64,000 nucleotides of DNA from Nicotiana tabacum. Lineage: Eukaryota; Streptophyta; Magnoliopsida; Solanales; Solanaceae. The stretch is from the NCBI RefSeq assembly GCF_000715075.1, contig NC_134082.1, positions 144,324,948-144,388,947 on the forward strand. The letters run 5' to 3'. The notes under the pieces are model-generated. The model ran no database searches and was not told the origin of the DNA. It saw only the letters and a list, made by a program, of their open reading frames with translations. The position numbers and the translations under genes are program-made. Positions 21,585 through 33,217 of the stretch are shown piece by piece. Each line of letters begins with the position of its first letter. Position 1 is the first letter of the stretch.

Positions 21585-24500
21585 TTCTCTTTTTACTGGT
21601 CCTAATGACATGGCATGCACAGCGGATCTTCGACCTAGTCTAATAAATCAATCTGAAACCGACTCAATGATGCAAAAGGTCGTTTGTGACGATGAATCTG
21701 AATGTGACGAAGGTGAAGCCTTCGAAGAAATAAACAGAGAACTGTGCCAATTTGAAGAGAAACCCAAGCCTAACCTAAATGACACCGAGGCTGTGAATTT
21801 AGGAGACACTGATGACGTCCAAGAGACCAAAATTAGTATCCACATTGAGCCGAATGTCAGAGCAGAATTGATCAAAACTCTCAGGGAATTCAAAGATGTT
21901 TTTGCATGGTCATATGATGATATGCCTGGATTAAGCACCAATTTAGTGGTTCAAAAATTACCCACTGACCCGGCGCACCCTCCGGTCAAGCAAAAACTAA
22001 GGAAATTTAAAACAGAAATGAGTGTAAAGATCAAAGAAGAAGTGATCAAGCAGTTGCAATCGAAGGTCATTCGGGTCACTCGGTATCCCGAGTGGTTGGC
22101 CAATATGGTACCAGTCCCAAAGAAGGATGGAAAAATCAGGGTGTGCGTCGACTACCGCAACCTCAACAAAGCAAGTCCCAAGGACAATTTTCCGCTACCT
22201 AACATTCATATCCTGATCGACAATTGCGCTGGGCGCGAGATCGGATCCTTTGTGGATTGTTATGCGGGTTATCATCAGATCCTAATGGACGAAGAGGATG
22301 CTGAGAAGACAGCGTTTATTACGCCATGGGGAACCTACTGCTATCGGGTAATGCCGTTCGGGTTAAAGAACGCCGGGGCAACGTACATGCGAGCAATGAC
22401 TGTTGTGTTTCATGACATGATACACAAAGAAATAGAGGTGTACGTCGATGATGTGATCATCAAATCTTGGCGTCAGGAGGACCATGTAGCAGACCTGAGG
22501 AGATTTTTCCAAAGACTCCGCAGGTATGATATCAAGCTTAACCCGGCCAAATGCGCATTCGGGGTTCCATCAGGAAAGTTGCTGGGATTCATCGTCAGTC
22601 GACGGGGGATTGAGTTAGACCCATCCAAAATTGAATCCATTCGAGATTTGCCACCGCCAAGGAACAAAACAGAGGTAATGAGTTTGCTGGGTAGACTCAA
22701 TTACATCAGCAGGTTCATCGCTCAACTCACAGCAACTTGTGAGCCCATATTTCGGCTGCTGAGAAAGGATGCTGCGGTAGGTTGGACAGCAGAGTGTCAG
22801 GAAGCTTTCGACCAAATCAAAGGGTATCTGTCTAATCCACCCGTATTGGTCCCACCTAAGCCCGGGAAACCCCTAATTCTTTACCTGACGGTCTTGGAAA
22901 ATTCATTTGGTTGTGTATTGGGGTAACATGACGACACAGGAAAGAAGGAGCAGGCCATCTACTATCTTAGCAAGAAATTCACAGTGCATGAGGTCAAGTA
23001 CACTCAACTCGAGAAAACATGCTGCGCCCTGACTTGGGTAGCTCAGAAGTTGAAGCACTACCTGTCTTCATATACTACTTATCTCATATCCCGCTTGGAC
23101 CCATTGAAGTACATCTTTCAGAAACCTATGCCCACGGGAAGGTTGGCAAAATGGCAAATTCTGCTCACAGAATTTGATATCATCTACGTAACGAGGATGG
23201 CCATGAAAGCCCAGGCACTGGCAGACCATTTGGCAGAGAATCCCGTTGATGAAAAATACGAGCCCTTAAGAACGTATTTTCCTGACGAAGAGGTAATGCA
23301 TACAAATGAGTTGGAATTACCTGAGGAACCAGGTTGGAAGCTTTTCTTCGATGGAGCTGCAAACGCAAAAGGGGTTGGAATAGGAGCAGTACTCATTTCT
23401 GAAACAAGACGGCATTATCCTGTAACGGCTCAACTACGCTTCTATTGCACCAACAATATGGCCGAGTATGAGGCTTGCATTCTGGGTCTGCGCTTGGCTG
23501 CTAACATGGATGTCCAAGACGTCTTGGTCTTGGGAGACTCGGACCTCTTGGTACATCAAATTCAGGGTGAATTGGGAAACACGAGATCTAAAGATCATAC
23601 CATACCGACAATGCTTGCATGATCTGAGCAAACAATTTCGATCAGTGAAGTTCAAACACATCCCGAGAGTTCACAATGAGGTTGCAGATGCCTTGGCCAC
23701 CTTAGCATCAATGCTGCACCACCCTGACAAAATGTATGTGGATCCTCTACACATCCAGGTCCGTGATCAGCACGCCTACTGCAATGCCATAGAAGAAGAA
23801 GCAGATGGCGAACCCTGGTTTCATGATATCAAGGAATACCTCAGAATGGGGATATATCCAGAACATGCCTCTGGAGACCAAAAAAGAGCCCTTCGGCGTT
23901 TGTCGAATGGTTTCTTCCTCAGTGGAGGAGTATTGTACAAAAGAACCCCGGATTTGGGATTGTTGAGATGCATAGATGCCAGTCAAGCAACAACGGTTAT
24001 GGCAGAGGTACATGCTGGAGTTTGCGGACCGCACATGAGCGGATATGTATTGGCAAGAAAGATCCTTCGAACAGGGTGTTATTGGCTCACCATGGAACGC
24101 GACTGTATCACTTTTGTGAGGAAATGCCATCAGTGCCAGATACATGGAGATTTGATTCATTCTCCGCCAACAGAGTTACATACGATGTCAGCACCTTGGC
24201 CGTTTGTGGCATGGGGCATGGATGTCATTGGGCCCATCGAGCCAGCAGCGTCCAACGGTCACAGGTTCATTCTAGTGACCATTGATTACTTCACCAAATG
24301 GGTTGAGGCTAAAACCTTCAAATCGGTAACCAAGAAGGCGGTGGTGGACTTTGTTCACTCCCATATCATCTGCAGATTTGGGATCCCAAAAGTGATCATT
24401 ACGGATAACGGTGCGAATCTTAATAGCAGCCTGATGAGAGAGGTGTGCCAACAATTCAAGATTACACACCGCAATTCCACCCCATATCGTCCCAAGGCGA

Positions 24501-25063
24501 ATGGAGCAGTCGAAGCAGCCAATAAGAATATCAAGAAGATACTACGAAAAATGGTGGAAGGGTCCAGACAATGGCACGAGAAATTACCCTTTGCTTTGTT
24601 GGGGTACCGCACTACCGTCCGGACCTCCATAGGCACAACTCCTTATTTGTTGGTGTATGGGACTGAGGCCGTGATACCAGCGGAGGTCGAAATTCCGTCC
24701 CTCCGAATTACCGCTGAAGCCGGGATTGATGACGATGAATGGGTCAAAGCTCGATTGGAACAGTTGAGCCTGGTAGATGAGAAAAGATTGGCAGCAGTAT
24801 GCCATGGTCAGCTGTACCAGAAGAGAATGGCAAGAGCGTATAATAAGAAGGTGCGCCCCAGAAAGTTTGAAGTAGGGCAGTTGGTATTAAAGAAGATCCT
24901 CCCACATCAGGTCGAGGCAAAAGGCAAATTCGCCCCAAATTGGCAAGGGCCTTATATCGTGACCAGAGTATTGTCCAACGGTGCTTTGTGTTTGACAGAT
25001 GTCGAAGGTAGATGTGTCGACATGGCTATCAATTCAGATGCAGTCAAGAGATATTATGCGTAA
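21585..25063 (+). pseudogene. E2 pol: RT, two RNase H domains, integrase; two lesions
   Basis: Order: RT with VCVDYRNLNKASPKDN and catalytic YVDD (22441-22452); connection/RNase H 1 (~22870-23200); archaeal-type RNase H 2 with FFDGAAN (Asp codon 23350), MAEYEAC (Glu 23464), GDSD (Asp 23536); integrase zinc region (KCHQCQ); core D (24221), D (24404) and E (24512) with 35 residues between the last two; C-terminal GPY-type module (NWQGPYIV). Two breaks: an in-frame stop at 22924-22926 in RNase H 1, and an extra T at 23572-23573 in RNase H 2 that shifts the rest into another frame. Otherwise well preserved. Dual RNase H is diagnostic of Tat. Not functional as written unless a sequencing error or readthrough is involved. 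Confidence 0.93.
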
Positions 25064-25303
25064 TTTCTTTAAATTATGGCAATTTTTGGTTTATTTGTTT
25101 GTATTTGGCATTTGTTGAATAATGAGATGACGGAGGCAATTCTTTCTTCTATCCAAACACTTTTAACCCTTGCTTCCCCCTTTGAGCCCTAAGAAATTCT
25201 TTCATGCCCCTCTTTTGGAATCACCAATGGAAAAGACATGGAAAAAGAGAAAAAGAAAAGAGAAAGAAAAAAAAAATGATCATAAAGAAATACAAAACCG
25301 TGG

Positions 25304-25361
25304 GAACTACGTTTGACCTGATTCCTCAAAGAGGATACGTAGGCGCCTCACGGTTCGGTCA
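25304..25361 (+). other. Covarying pseudoknot motif, copy b (best exemplar)
   Basis: A: CTACGT (25307-25312) with ACGTAG (25337-25342). C: TCCTC (25323-25327) with GAGGA (25331-25335), loop AAA. B: TGACC (25314-25318) with GGTCA (25357-25361). GAAC at the 5' edge can also pair with GTTC just before B'. Confidence 0.7.
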
Positions 25362-25798
25362 TAGTATGCATCATAGTGAATATAGGATGCATAATGTACA
25401 TAGTGTGCATAATAGGCACAGCGTGCGTAACGCACATAGCGCAACATAAGTGTAAAAAATAGATTCCCCAAGCAAGAAAACTGGGGCAGAGGTTATGTTT
25501 TAAAATCCAACAAAGGTTTGATTCCAAAAGTTGTAGCACATCACCCATCAGATTATTTTCATTTTTTTCATAGCCTTTCTTTAACTCCGCACCAAAACCA
25601 ACATCAACGTCCCAAAGACCTCCCGATCAATGTTCAAGAGATGTCAAGTCAGGCAAATAAGACCGAGAATAATACACCAATCCCCAGCAAAGAAGAGGAT
25701 CGTAAGACTGGAAATGAATTGATAGTCGAAGGAATCTCCAGAAGAGAGGGCCGTATCTACAACGCCCCGATTCCTCGAAAGAAATAAAATGAGAGAGT

Positions 25799-25964
25799 CT
25801 CATCGGTGAAAACCTTCGCAGGCACCGAGAGGCGGTGTAAGATGAGGGATATGAAATGAGAGAGTCTTATTGGTGAAAACCCTCACAGGCACCATAAGGC
25901 GCGCCGGGAGATGAGAGAAAAGAGAGAGTCTCATTAGTGAAAACCCCTCGAAGGGCACTATGAG
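25799..25964 (+). other. Three covarying hairpins in E2 3' region
   Basis: Three ~65-bp units with the same fold. CTCATCGGTG (25799) pairs with CACCGAG (25823) with a bulge. CTTATTGGTG (25866) pairs with CACCATAAG (25890). CTCATTAGTG (25930) pairs with CACTATGAG (25956). Loops share AAAACC. The last two keep a one-base bulge at the same place while the arms change together. Confidence 0.65.
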
Positions 25965-26731
25965 GCGACGAGACAGATCAGCAAAGCTGCCACATTCGAA
26001 ACGAAATGAACACTCCTTTATCATCCCCAGCAAGTCAAACCATCCGCCAAATTGATTGATACAGATAGACTGGGTCGGGAATCTATGGTGCACGTCATGA
26101 TCATGGGGACCAGTCCTGTCCTCCAGATAAGTTTCTTTTGATTGTCTCCTCCCACAAAAAATATTGGTTCAGAAAGATTTTCTCCTTTCCATAGCTTTTA
26201 TTTCTTTTCCTAAAATGTGTCTTGAAAGGATTTTTCAAAGCTTACTACCAGGAACCAAAGGGGAATTCATCCAATGCAGGATAATACAAACAATTTTAAA
26301 GACCGGTCCCAGGCAATGCAGGGATTCGTGCTCGGGAATTTTGGAAGAAGTAAGCTCCAAAGGGAGTAGTTTCGGGAGTTAGAAGCAGACTCCCACATCA
26401 TGTGTTTAAAAAGAAAGCAGAAAAGGGGATAAATTGAAAACCAATCCCCAGCAGGCTAGAGACCCCCAACAGGCAACTTTGCCCGCCAACCAATTATGGG
26501 GACAAAGAGCAAGAAAAGAGGAAGAGAGAAAAATTGCTCGCCAGAAAGGCACCCTCTACCACCACGATTAAAACTGACCAAATCCTTTTGTCTGTTGCAG
26601 GGGAACAGAGGATTGATGAGGGCAGCAAGATGCAACGCCATGGAAGTCACCAAAAACCGGGGCAGAAAATTTTCTGCCGATTGTCGAAAATTTTCTCGGA
26701 AGAACGGGGAAACAATTTCAATACTTTTAAG

Positions 26732-28628
26732 TTCTAGGTCGCCCACCAGTATAATGCGGGAATACATTTAAGTTCTAGGTCGCCCACCAGTATAATGCGG
26801 GAATACTTTTAAGTTCTAGGTCGCCCACCAGTATAATGCGGGAATACTTTTAAGTTCTAGGTCGCCCACCAGTATAATGCGGGAATACATTTAAGTTCTA
26901 GGTCGCCCACCAGTATAATGCGGGAATACATTTAAGTTCTAGGTCGCCCACCAGTATAATGCGGGAATACTTTTAAATTCTAGGTCGCCCACCAGTATAA
27001 TGCGGGAATACTTTTAAGTTCTAGGTCGCCCACCAGTATAATGCGGGAATACATTTAAGTTCTAGGTCGCCCACCAGTATAATGCGGGAATACTTTTAAG
27101 TTCTAGGTCGCCCACCAGTATAATGCGGGAATACATTTAAGTTCTAGGTCGCCCACCAGTATAATGCGGGAATACTTTTAAGTTCTAGGTCGCCCACCAG
27201 TATAATGCGGGAATACATTTAAGTTCTAGGTCGCCCACCAGTATAATGCGGGAATACTTTTAAGTTCTAGGTCGCCCACCAGTATAATGCGGGAATACAT
27301 TTAAGTTCTAGGTCGCCCACCAGTATAATGCGGGAATACTTTTAAGTTCTAGGTCGCCCACCAGTATAATGCGGGAATACATTTAAGTTCTAGGTCGCCC
27401 ACCAGTATAATGCGGGAATACTTTTAAGTTCTAGGTCGCCCACCAGTATAATGCGGGAATACATTTAAGTTCTAGGTCGCCCACCAGTATAATGCGGGAA
27501 TACATTTAAGTTCTAGGTCGCCCACCAGTATAATGCGGGAATACTTTTAAGTTCTAGGTCACCCACCAGTATAATGCGGGAATACATTTAAGTTCTAGGT
27601 CACCCACCAGTATAATGCGGGAATACATTTAAGTTCTAGGTCGCCCACCAGTATAATGCGGGAATACTTTTAAGTTCTAGGTCGCCCACCAGTATAATGC
27701 GGGAATACATTTAAGTTCTAGGTCGCCCACCAGTATAATGCGGGAATACTTTTAAGTTCTAGGTCGCCCACCAGTATAATGCGGGAATACTTTTAAGTTC
27801 TAGGTCGCCCACCAGTATAATGCGGGAATACATTTAAGTTCTAGGTCGCCCACCAGTATAATGCGGGAATACATTTAAGTTCTAGGTCGCCCACCAGTAT
27901 AATGCGGGAATACTTTTAAGTTCTAGGTCACCCACCAGTATAATGCGGGAATACATTTAAGTTCTAGGTCACCCACCAGTATAATGCGGGAATACATTTA
28001 AGTTCTAGGTCGCCCACCAGTATAATGCGGGAATACTTTTAAGTTCTAGGTCGCCCACCAGTATAATGCGGGAATACATTTAAGTTCTAGGTCACCCACC
28101 AGTATAATGCGGGAATACATTTAAGTTCTAGGTCGCCCACCAGTATAATGCGGGAATACTTTTAAGTTCTAGGTCGCCCACCAGTATAATGCGGGAATAC
28201 ATTTAAGTTCTAGGTCGCCCACCAGTATAATGCGGGAATACATTTAAGTTCTAGGTCGCCCACCAGTATAATGCGGGAATACTTTTAAGTTCTAGGTCGC
28301 CCACCAGTATAATGCGGGAATACATTTAAGTTCTAGGTCACCCACCAGTATAATGCGGGAATACATTTAAGTTCTAGGTCGCCCACCAGTATAATGCAGG
28401 AATACATTTAAGTTCTAGGTCGCCCACCAGTATAATGCGGGAATACTTTTAAGTTCTAGGTCGCCCACCAGTATAATGCGGGAATACATTTAAGTTCTAG
28501 GTCGCCCACCAGTATAATGCGGGAATACATTTAAGTTCTAGGTCGCCCACCAGTATAATGCGGGAATACATTTAAGTTCTAGGTCGCCCACCAGTAAAAT
28601 GCGGGAATACATTTAAGTTCTAGGTCGC
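26732..28628 (+). repeat. 41-bp tandem array, 46 copies plus a partial
   Basis: The unit starts TTCTAGGTCGCCCACCAG. From its first occurrence at 26732 to its last partial start at 28618 is 1886 bp, exactly 46 x 41, so there is no net indel. Variation is limited to ACATTT/ACTTTT, GTCGCC/GTCACC and rare single changes, often alternating between neighbours. Arrays between pol and the 3' LTR are known in Ogre/Tat elements and can seed satellites. Confidence 0.98.
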
Positions 28629-29049
28629 ATCTCAAAAGAAGCAGTTTGGGAACGTTGTAGCATGCCCAGTATAACAACTCTGATGAAAAGCCATACCACT
28701 GAAGAAACCATTGGAAGGTTTAAAGAAGAAAGCCATGTCCCCAGCATATCAAGCAAAGTGATGAAAAACTGGCGTTCAAACGTCAGCGAAGGACCATCGT
28801 CACCTCCCAAAGTCACAAGATAAAGGCATCGGAGGAAAGCGTTAGCCGACAAGAAAGCAAGGCAACAAGAACAAGTTGAAGATGGATGAGATTTCAGGAT
28901 CCTCAGTTTAGCTTAGCTTCTTGTTTTGCTTTTAGAGCAATGTAATAGGGAGATCGGTTGCGCAGTAGCATCCTACAGCAGCATACAACAGCGCACAACA
29001 ACAGCAAACACTACAGTCACACGGTAGTCCCAGCTACCAAAAATTTTCC

Positions 29050-29118
29050 GAACTACATTGACCTGATTCCTGTTCAGCCCAGGATATGTAGGAAACCTCT
29101 GAAGCAAAGGTTCGGTCA
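29050..29118 (+). other. Covarying pseudoknot motif, copy c
   Basis: A: CTACAT (29053-29058) with ATGTAG (29086-29091). C: TCCTG (29068-29072) with CAGGA (29080-29084). B: TGACC (29059-29063) with GGTCA (29114-29118). The G-C to A-T change in helix A is made on both arms. About 100 nt upstream of the PPT. Confidence 0.7.
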
Positions 29119-29188
29119 AATCTTTTAAAAAAAAAATAAAAAAAATGCTTCACACGGAGTATTCGGACGGCAAAAATCGCTCGCTTAT

Positions 29189-29230
29189 CTTTGCACGAAA
29201 ACCATTCGTGTCTTCGTGCAAAGAGGGGCA
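29189..29230 (+). promoter_or_regulatory. E2 PPT with overlapping hairpin
   Basis: PPT AAAGAGGGGCA (29220-29230) lies two bases before the 3' LTR and primes plus-strand DNA. CTTTGCACGAA (29189-29199) is exactly complementary to TTCGTGCAAAG (29213-29223), so an 11-bp stem includes the first four PPT bases. E1 and E3 have equivalents. Confidence 0.75.
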
Positions 29231-29232
29231 GC

Positions 29233-32200
29233 TGTAAGCACGTGATTTTTGCTTCACGAGCAATCACTCCAAAAGGAAAACAAATAGGGATAAATGATCT
29301 CACTGTACAATTTGTCGCTTTCTGAGACATGTGTTGTTAGTCATTTATGGGTCTGCCCACTTTGCATTTAATCTCACCAATCAAAATACAAAGCAGGTCT
29401 GTCAGGATAATCAAGAATCATAATTCAGTCGTTAAAAAGAACGAAAATTCGAAAAGGTATACATGTGCATCGTTCGTTCTAGGTTGTGATTTAACTTACT
29501 TAAACATTTTAATTTGGTGTGATAGTTGTGTTGAGGTGTTACATTGTTGTTTGTTTTAATTTCATTTGTTTTATTATTTATTTTGTTATTTTTCATTTTT
29601 TATGCTGAAATTAGAAAACAAAGAAAAAAGGGGTTAAAACCGATTTGGGCCCAAAGAAATAAAACAAAAGATGGGCCCAAACCAGCACAAGTCCGGTCCA
29701 GACCAGGCCTGCCCAGGCACCTCCCGAAACGACGTCGTTTCAGGGACGGTTAATCTGAGCCGTTCATTTCCATTGATCCGATGGCCTTTATTGGCCCTCA
29801 TGACCCGACCCAGTCCCATTTTTGACCGACCCCTTGCTTAACCAAACGGCACCGTATGGTCAAGCCTCCCCAATCCTGGCCATCAATTTTAATCAATCCA
29901 ACGGCCAGGATTGAATCAGCCTCCCCGTATATAAACTCAACCCTTCACCCCACGCCCCCTATTCGAACCCCCCCACTCATCGTCTTCACCCAAACACTGA
30001 AGCCCCCCAAACCCTAGCAGCCGCCCTAGCTTCCCTTTCACCAGAACCCGGCGGCACGAACGCCGGTGACCACCTCCTGAACACCCTAAGACCCCCTCAC
30101 TCTCCTGAACATGGATCTGCTATCCATTTGCCTCGAATCACTTTCCTTCGTCTCGAATCTTCATTTGAAGATTTGAGTCGAACCCGGACCTATGCCAAAC
30201 CACCCCGTCTTCATACCAGACACTCCCCTGACCTTCCTCGTGACCAAACCAAGCTTGGTTTGGTCCGAATCTACCCACAACTCCCTAAAAATCAGATCTA
30301 GAAATCCAGACCTTAGAACACATGCACTTGGGGAATCCGGCCAGTCTGGACAAGGGTTTGAGGTCTAATAGACCTTAATCAAGGTGTTCTCATGTGAGAA
30401 CACCCTGATTAAAGTTTGTTCGGCCTCAAAAGTTCGAAGGTGAATCAGATTTGGGTCTGTTTGATTTAAACATTTTCGGTAAGTTTTCCTTTCTTTTGTG
30501 TTAGTTTTGATTAAGTGGTCAGCATGTTTCGTTGTGTTTGTTTGTTATTTTTGTTATTTTTCATTCGGATTTCTTTCATCTCTGAAAAGACCTTTTATTT
30601 GGTCGGTTGATTTTCTATGTGTGTATTCTGAATGTACTCTATGATAAACATGATCGTCGATTAGTTTTAATCGTCAGATAAGTTAACTCATATAGGCCCC
30701 ATTAATTGAACAAAAATTGTCTGATGCCCTTTAGGTCCCTAAACGTATTGTTTGTGTGAGCGATTGATTATTACCTGTTATAATTAGTATAGTCGACTCG
30801 ATAAATATCGTCGATTAGTTTTCTATAACTAATAAATCGAATGAGCTAATAATGTCGCATGACCAATTGAGCTTTGCCACTGACTGTATGCCCCAGCATT
30901 GTTTGAAATGGTTTGTTTGCGTTGTAAAACTGACTGAAAAGGGTTCAGTCCAGGCAGTCTTGAGTTTGAACTTACATCAGTTCAAAAATGCCCTGATGCT
31001 GCAATAAGCAGGGGCAGTAATAATCAAGGTTGACAGGGGTAGTCTAGGGTTTGAAAAGAACAAAAATGATTAGTTTAAATGAGCTGACAAGTAGGGTACT
31101 AATTTGGGATTAAACTAATACCAATGGGGAACAAGACACAAGAGTATGGGGTTTAAAATGAATAATGCCCATAACTCTTGATTAAACAAAGCCAGGCGTG
31201 GGGAACCAATGGCTGGCATCAAGAGATGCTCAAGCATGGGTTTAACAGAGTATGGGCAGGCTGCAAGTTGCAGCAAAAAGGCAGCTTAACTGCACTGGTT
31301 CATTTGGCTTATAAATAAGCCATTTGAGAACTTAAACGGGGCTGGACTTTTAGTCTTCAGAAAAAAGAGAGAAAAGGCTGGAAAATTTTAGTCTTGAGAG
31401 GGATTTTGTGAGTTAAAGAAAAGTGAAGAAAAACAGAAAGAAATTTCCAGAAAATACTGTAACTGAACATTGTCCAAAACTGCATAAGAAATCAAGCTGG
31501 TCATCCTAACTAGGTTGATTACTGTTCCATTAAGAGAAGCCTGTGTATCTTCAGCTGTGATTGCTACTACATTGAGTTTTGTGTGCTGTACATTGAGTTG
31601 TAGTCTTCCTGATTGTTTGAAACTATGCTGGTTGTGTACTGAGCTTTGGTGGTTACTGAATTTCTGTCGGCTATAGCACAAAATATTCTGGTTCTTTTCT
31701 CGATTGGTCTTGTTTCCTATCTTGTTTCCTGGGAATATTTGTCTGCTGTTCGACCAACGTGTGAGCTTCATCTTCGTGGTTATTTGGTTGTTGCTGTGTT
31801 GTTGCTGAGCATCTGTTGTTGCTGTGTTTACTGCATACTGCCTAGCTGATCATTCCTTCCTTCTTTGTCCTCCATACCAGGTACACAATTACACTACCAA
31901 TGTAACTCGAAAGTTTGAGCAATGAGTATAAAAGAGAAGATCTGCAGATGTTGTTTATATACATGTACTGTTGTGTTGAATGTCATGTAATGTCTAATAG
32001 CTCATATTTGGGATACTGAAGTTAGCTTATAAGCCTAGTTGATGTCAATATAGGGTATCGAATGATAATTGTATATGTATGCTGCTAGATAAAAGTGGTC
32101 TCAATGAATTAGGTTGCATCTCAGATTTAGTTTGCTTTGCCGTATATGTTGTAATGCAGTCCAAGCATGAAATTTGTACACTGTAGATTAAGTTCTTCCC

Positions 32201-33212
32201 TTTCCAATAAATTGCCATATATAACTCCTAAAACCATGTTTCAAGATAAAGAACACAAATTCAGGGCCTCAACCTCATGAAGGTCGAGCCCAGGTCGAAG
32301 ACAGACCAGGCAGGCCCGCGTCGAACGAGCAGTGGCCCAGGTCTGGCCAACCACGCGTGGGCTGGATTTGGGCCCATGATTATTTGTTTGGCCGACTGTG
32401 CACGCAGCTTCGGTCCCGATTTTTTAAGCATTTCCAAATTCCATTACAAACAACTTGCAAGCATGTAATTAATTAGGATTATCTACTGTTTTCAATTGAT
32501 AGAGACAAACACGACAAGAAACGTAGTTGCTATAGGATATCCTTTTAAAATAAGAACGAGATGAGCCTCGATGAAAATAAACAAAACACGCATATGCGGG
32601 GCCCTTGTTAAATGTATATTATTGAAGCATTTAGTTTCCAGGACGGGTTGTTTAGCAAATCTCACAACCCTCCTAAAATAACAACACGTTAGTCTCTTTA
32701 GGACACGCTTTAATAAACCTTACCTTCTTAAACTCGGGTGCACATTGATGTGACCCAAATCCAAATCTCAACGGAGTCAAAGTGTGTCGACGACCATGGG
32801 TACATTGATTGTAACGCGGTTCGAGATACATTTTCACAACGTTGCAATTCTTGATAAAAACAGTAAATGATAAAAGCGGTTAAAAGTTAAATTTTGCATA
32901 TAAGTTCACACTTGTATAAAATCAGATAATCAAGCCGAATATAACAGTTGAGCGACCGTGCTAGAACCACGGAACTCGGGAATGCCTAACACCTTCTCCC
33001 GGGTTAATAGAATTCCTTATCCGGATTTCTGGTACGCAGACTGTAATATAGAGTCATTATTTTCCTCGATTCGGGATTAAAATCGGTGACTTGGGACACC
33101 CTAAATCTCCCAAGTGGCGACTCTGAAATAATTAAACCAATCCCGCTTCGACTGTCCTTTGATTGGAAAAACTCCCCTGCGCCCCGCGGGCGCGGAAAAA
33201 GGAGGTGTGACA
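29233..33212 (+). repeat. E2 3' LTR
   Basis: 3980 bp, the same as 10274-14252 except for about 21 scattered substitutions, one extra T near 30668 and a divergent block just after the TATA box. Provides polyadenylation for the element transcript. Confidence 0.97.
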
Positions 33213-33217
33213 TTGGG
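33213..33217. other. Target-site duplication of E2, right copy (TTGGG)
   Basis: Identical to 10269-10273; E1 pol homology resumes here. Confidence 0.97.

Larger units (their letters stand above)
25064..26731 (+). other. E2 3' non-coding region before the array
   Basis: No coding domain. Contains pseudoknot copy b (25304-25361), a triplet of covarying hairpins (25799-25964) and an 18-bp palindrome GGCAGAAAATTTTCTGCC (26661-26678). Short frames such as 25518-25787 and 26496-26771 show no recognisable domain. Confidence 0.8.
28629..29232 (+). other. E2 tail between array and 3' LTR
   Basis: Non-coding. Holds pseudoknot copy c, an A-rich stretch, then the PPT hairpin. A 240-bp antisense frame at 28613-28852 has no recognisable domain. 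Confidence 0.7.
10274..33212 (+). mobile_element. E2: full-length giant Tat/Ogre-type Ty3/gypsy element
   Basis: 22,939 bp with two ~3.98-kb LTRs, PBS, ORF1, gag-pro, probable intron, pol, structured 3' region, tandem array and PPT, flanked by a perfect 5-bp duplication. Giant size, an extra ORF upstream of gag, a gag-pro/pol intron, dual RNase H and an array before the 3' LTR are known Ogre/Tat traits. By eye the LTRs differ at about 21 scattered sites plus a ~12-bp block. At an assumed 1.3e-8 substitutions per site per year that is roughly 0.2 million years. Pol is broken, so this copy is probably not autonomous now. Confidence 0.96.

Noticed and set aside
25351..25361. tRNA-like gene or Pol III B box (GGTTCGGTC/GGTTCGATC in the pseudoknot motif)
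   Set aside because: No T-stem, acceptor stem or A box at tRNA spacing; these bases are better explained as pairing with upstream boxes.
26732..28628. CRISPR-like array
   Set aside because: Head-to-tail identical units with no unique spacers, in a plant retrotransposon 3' region; an ordinary tandem array.
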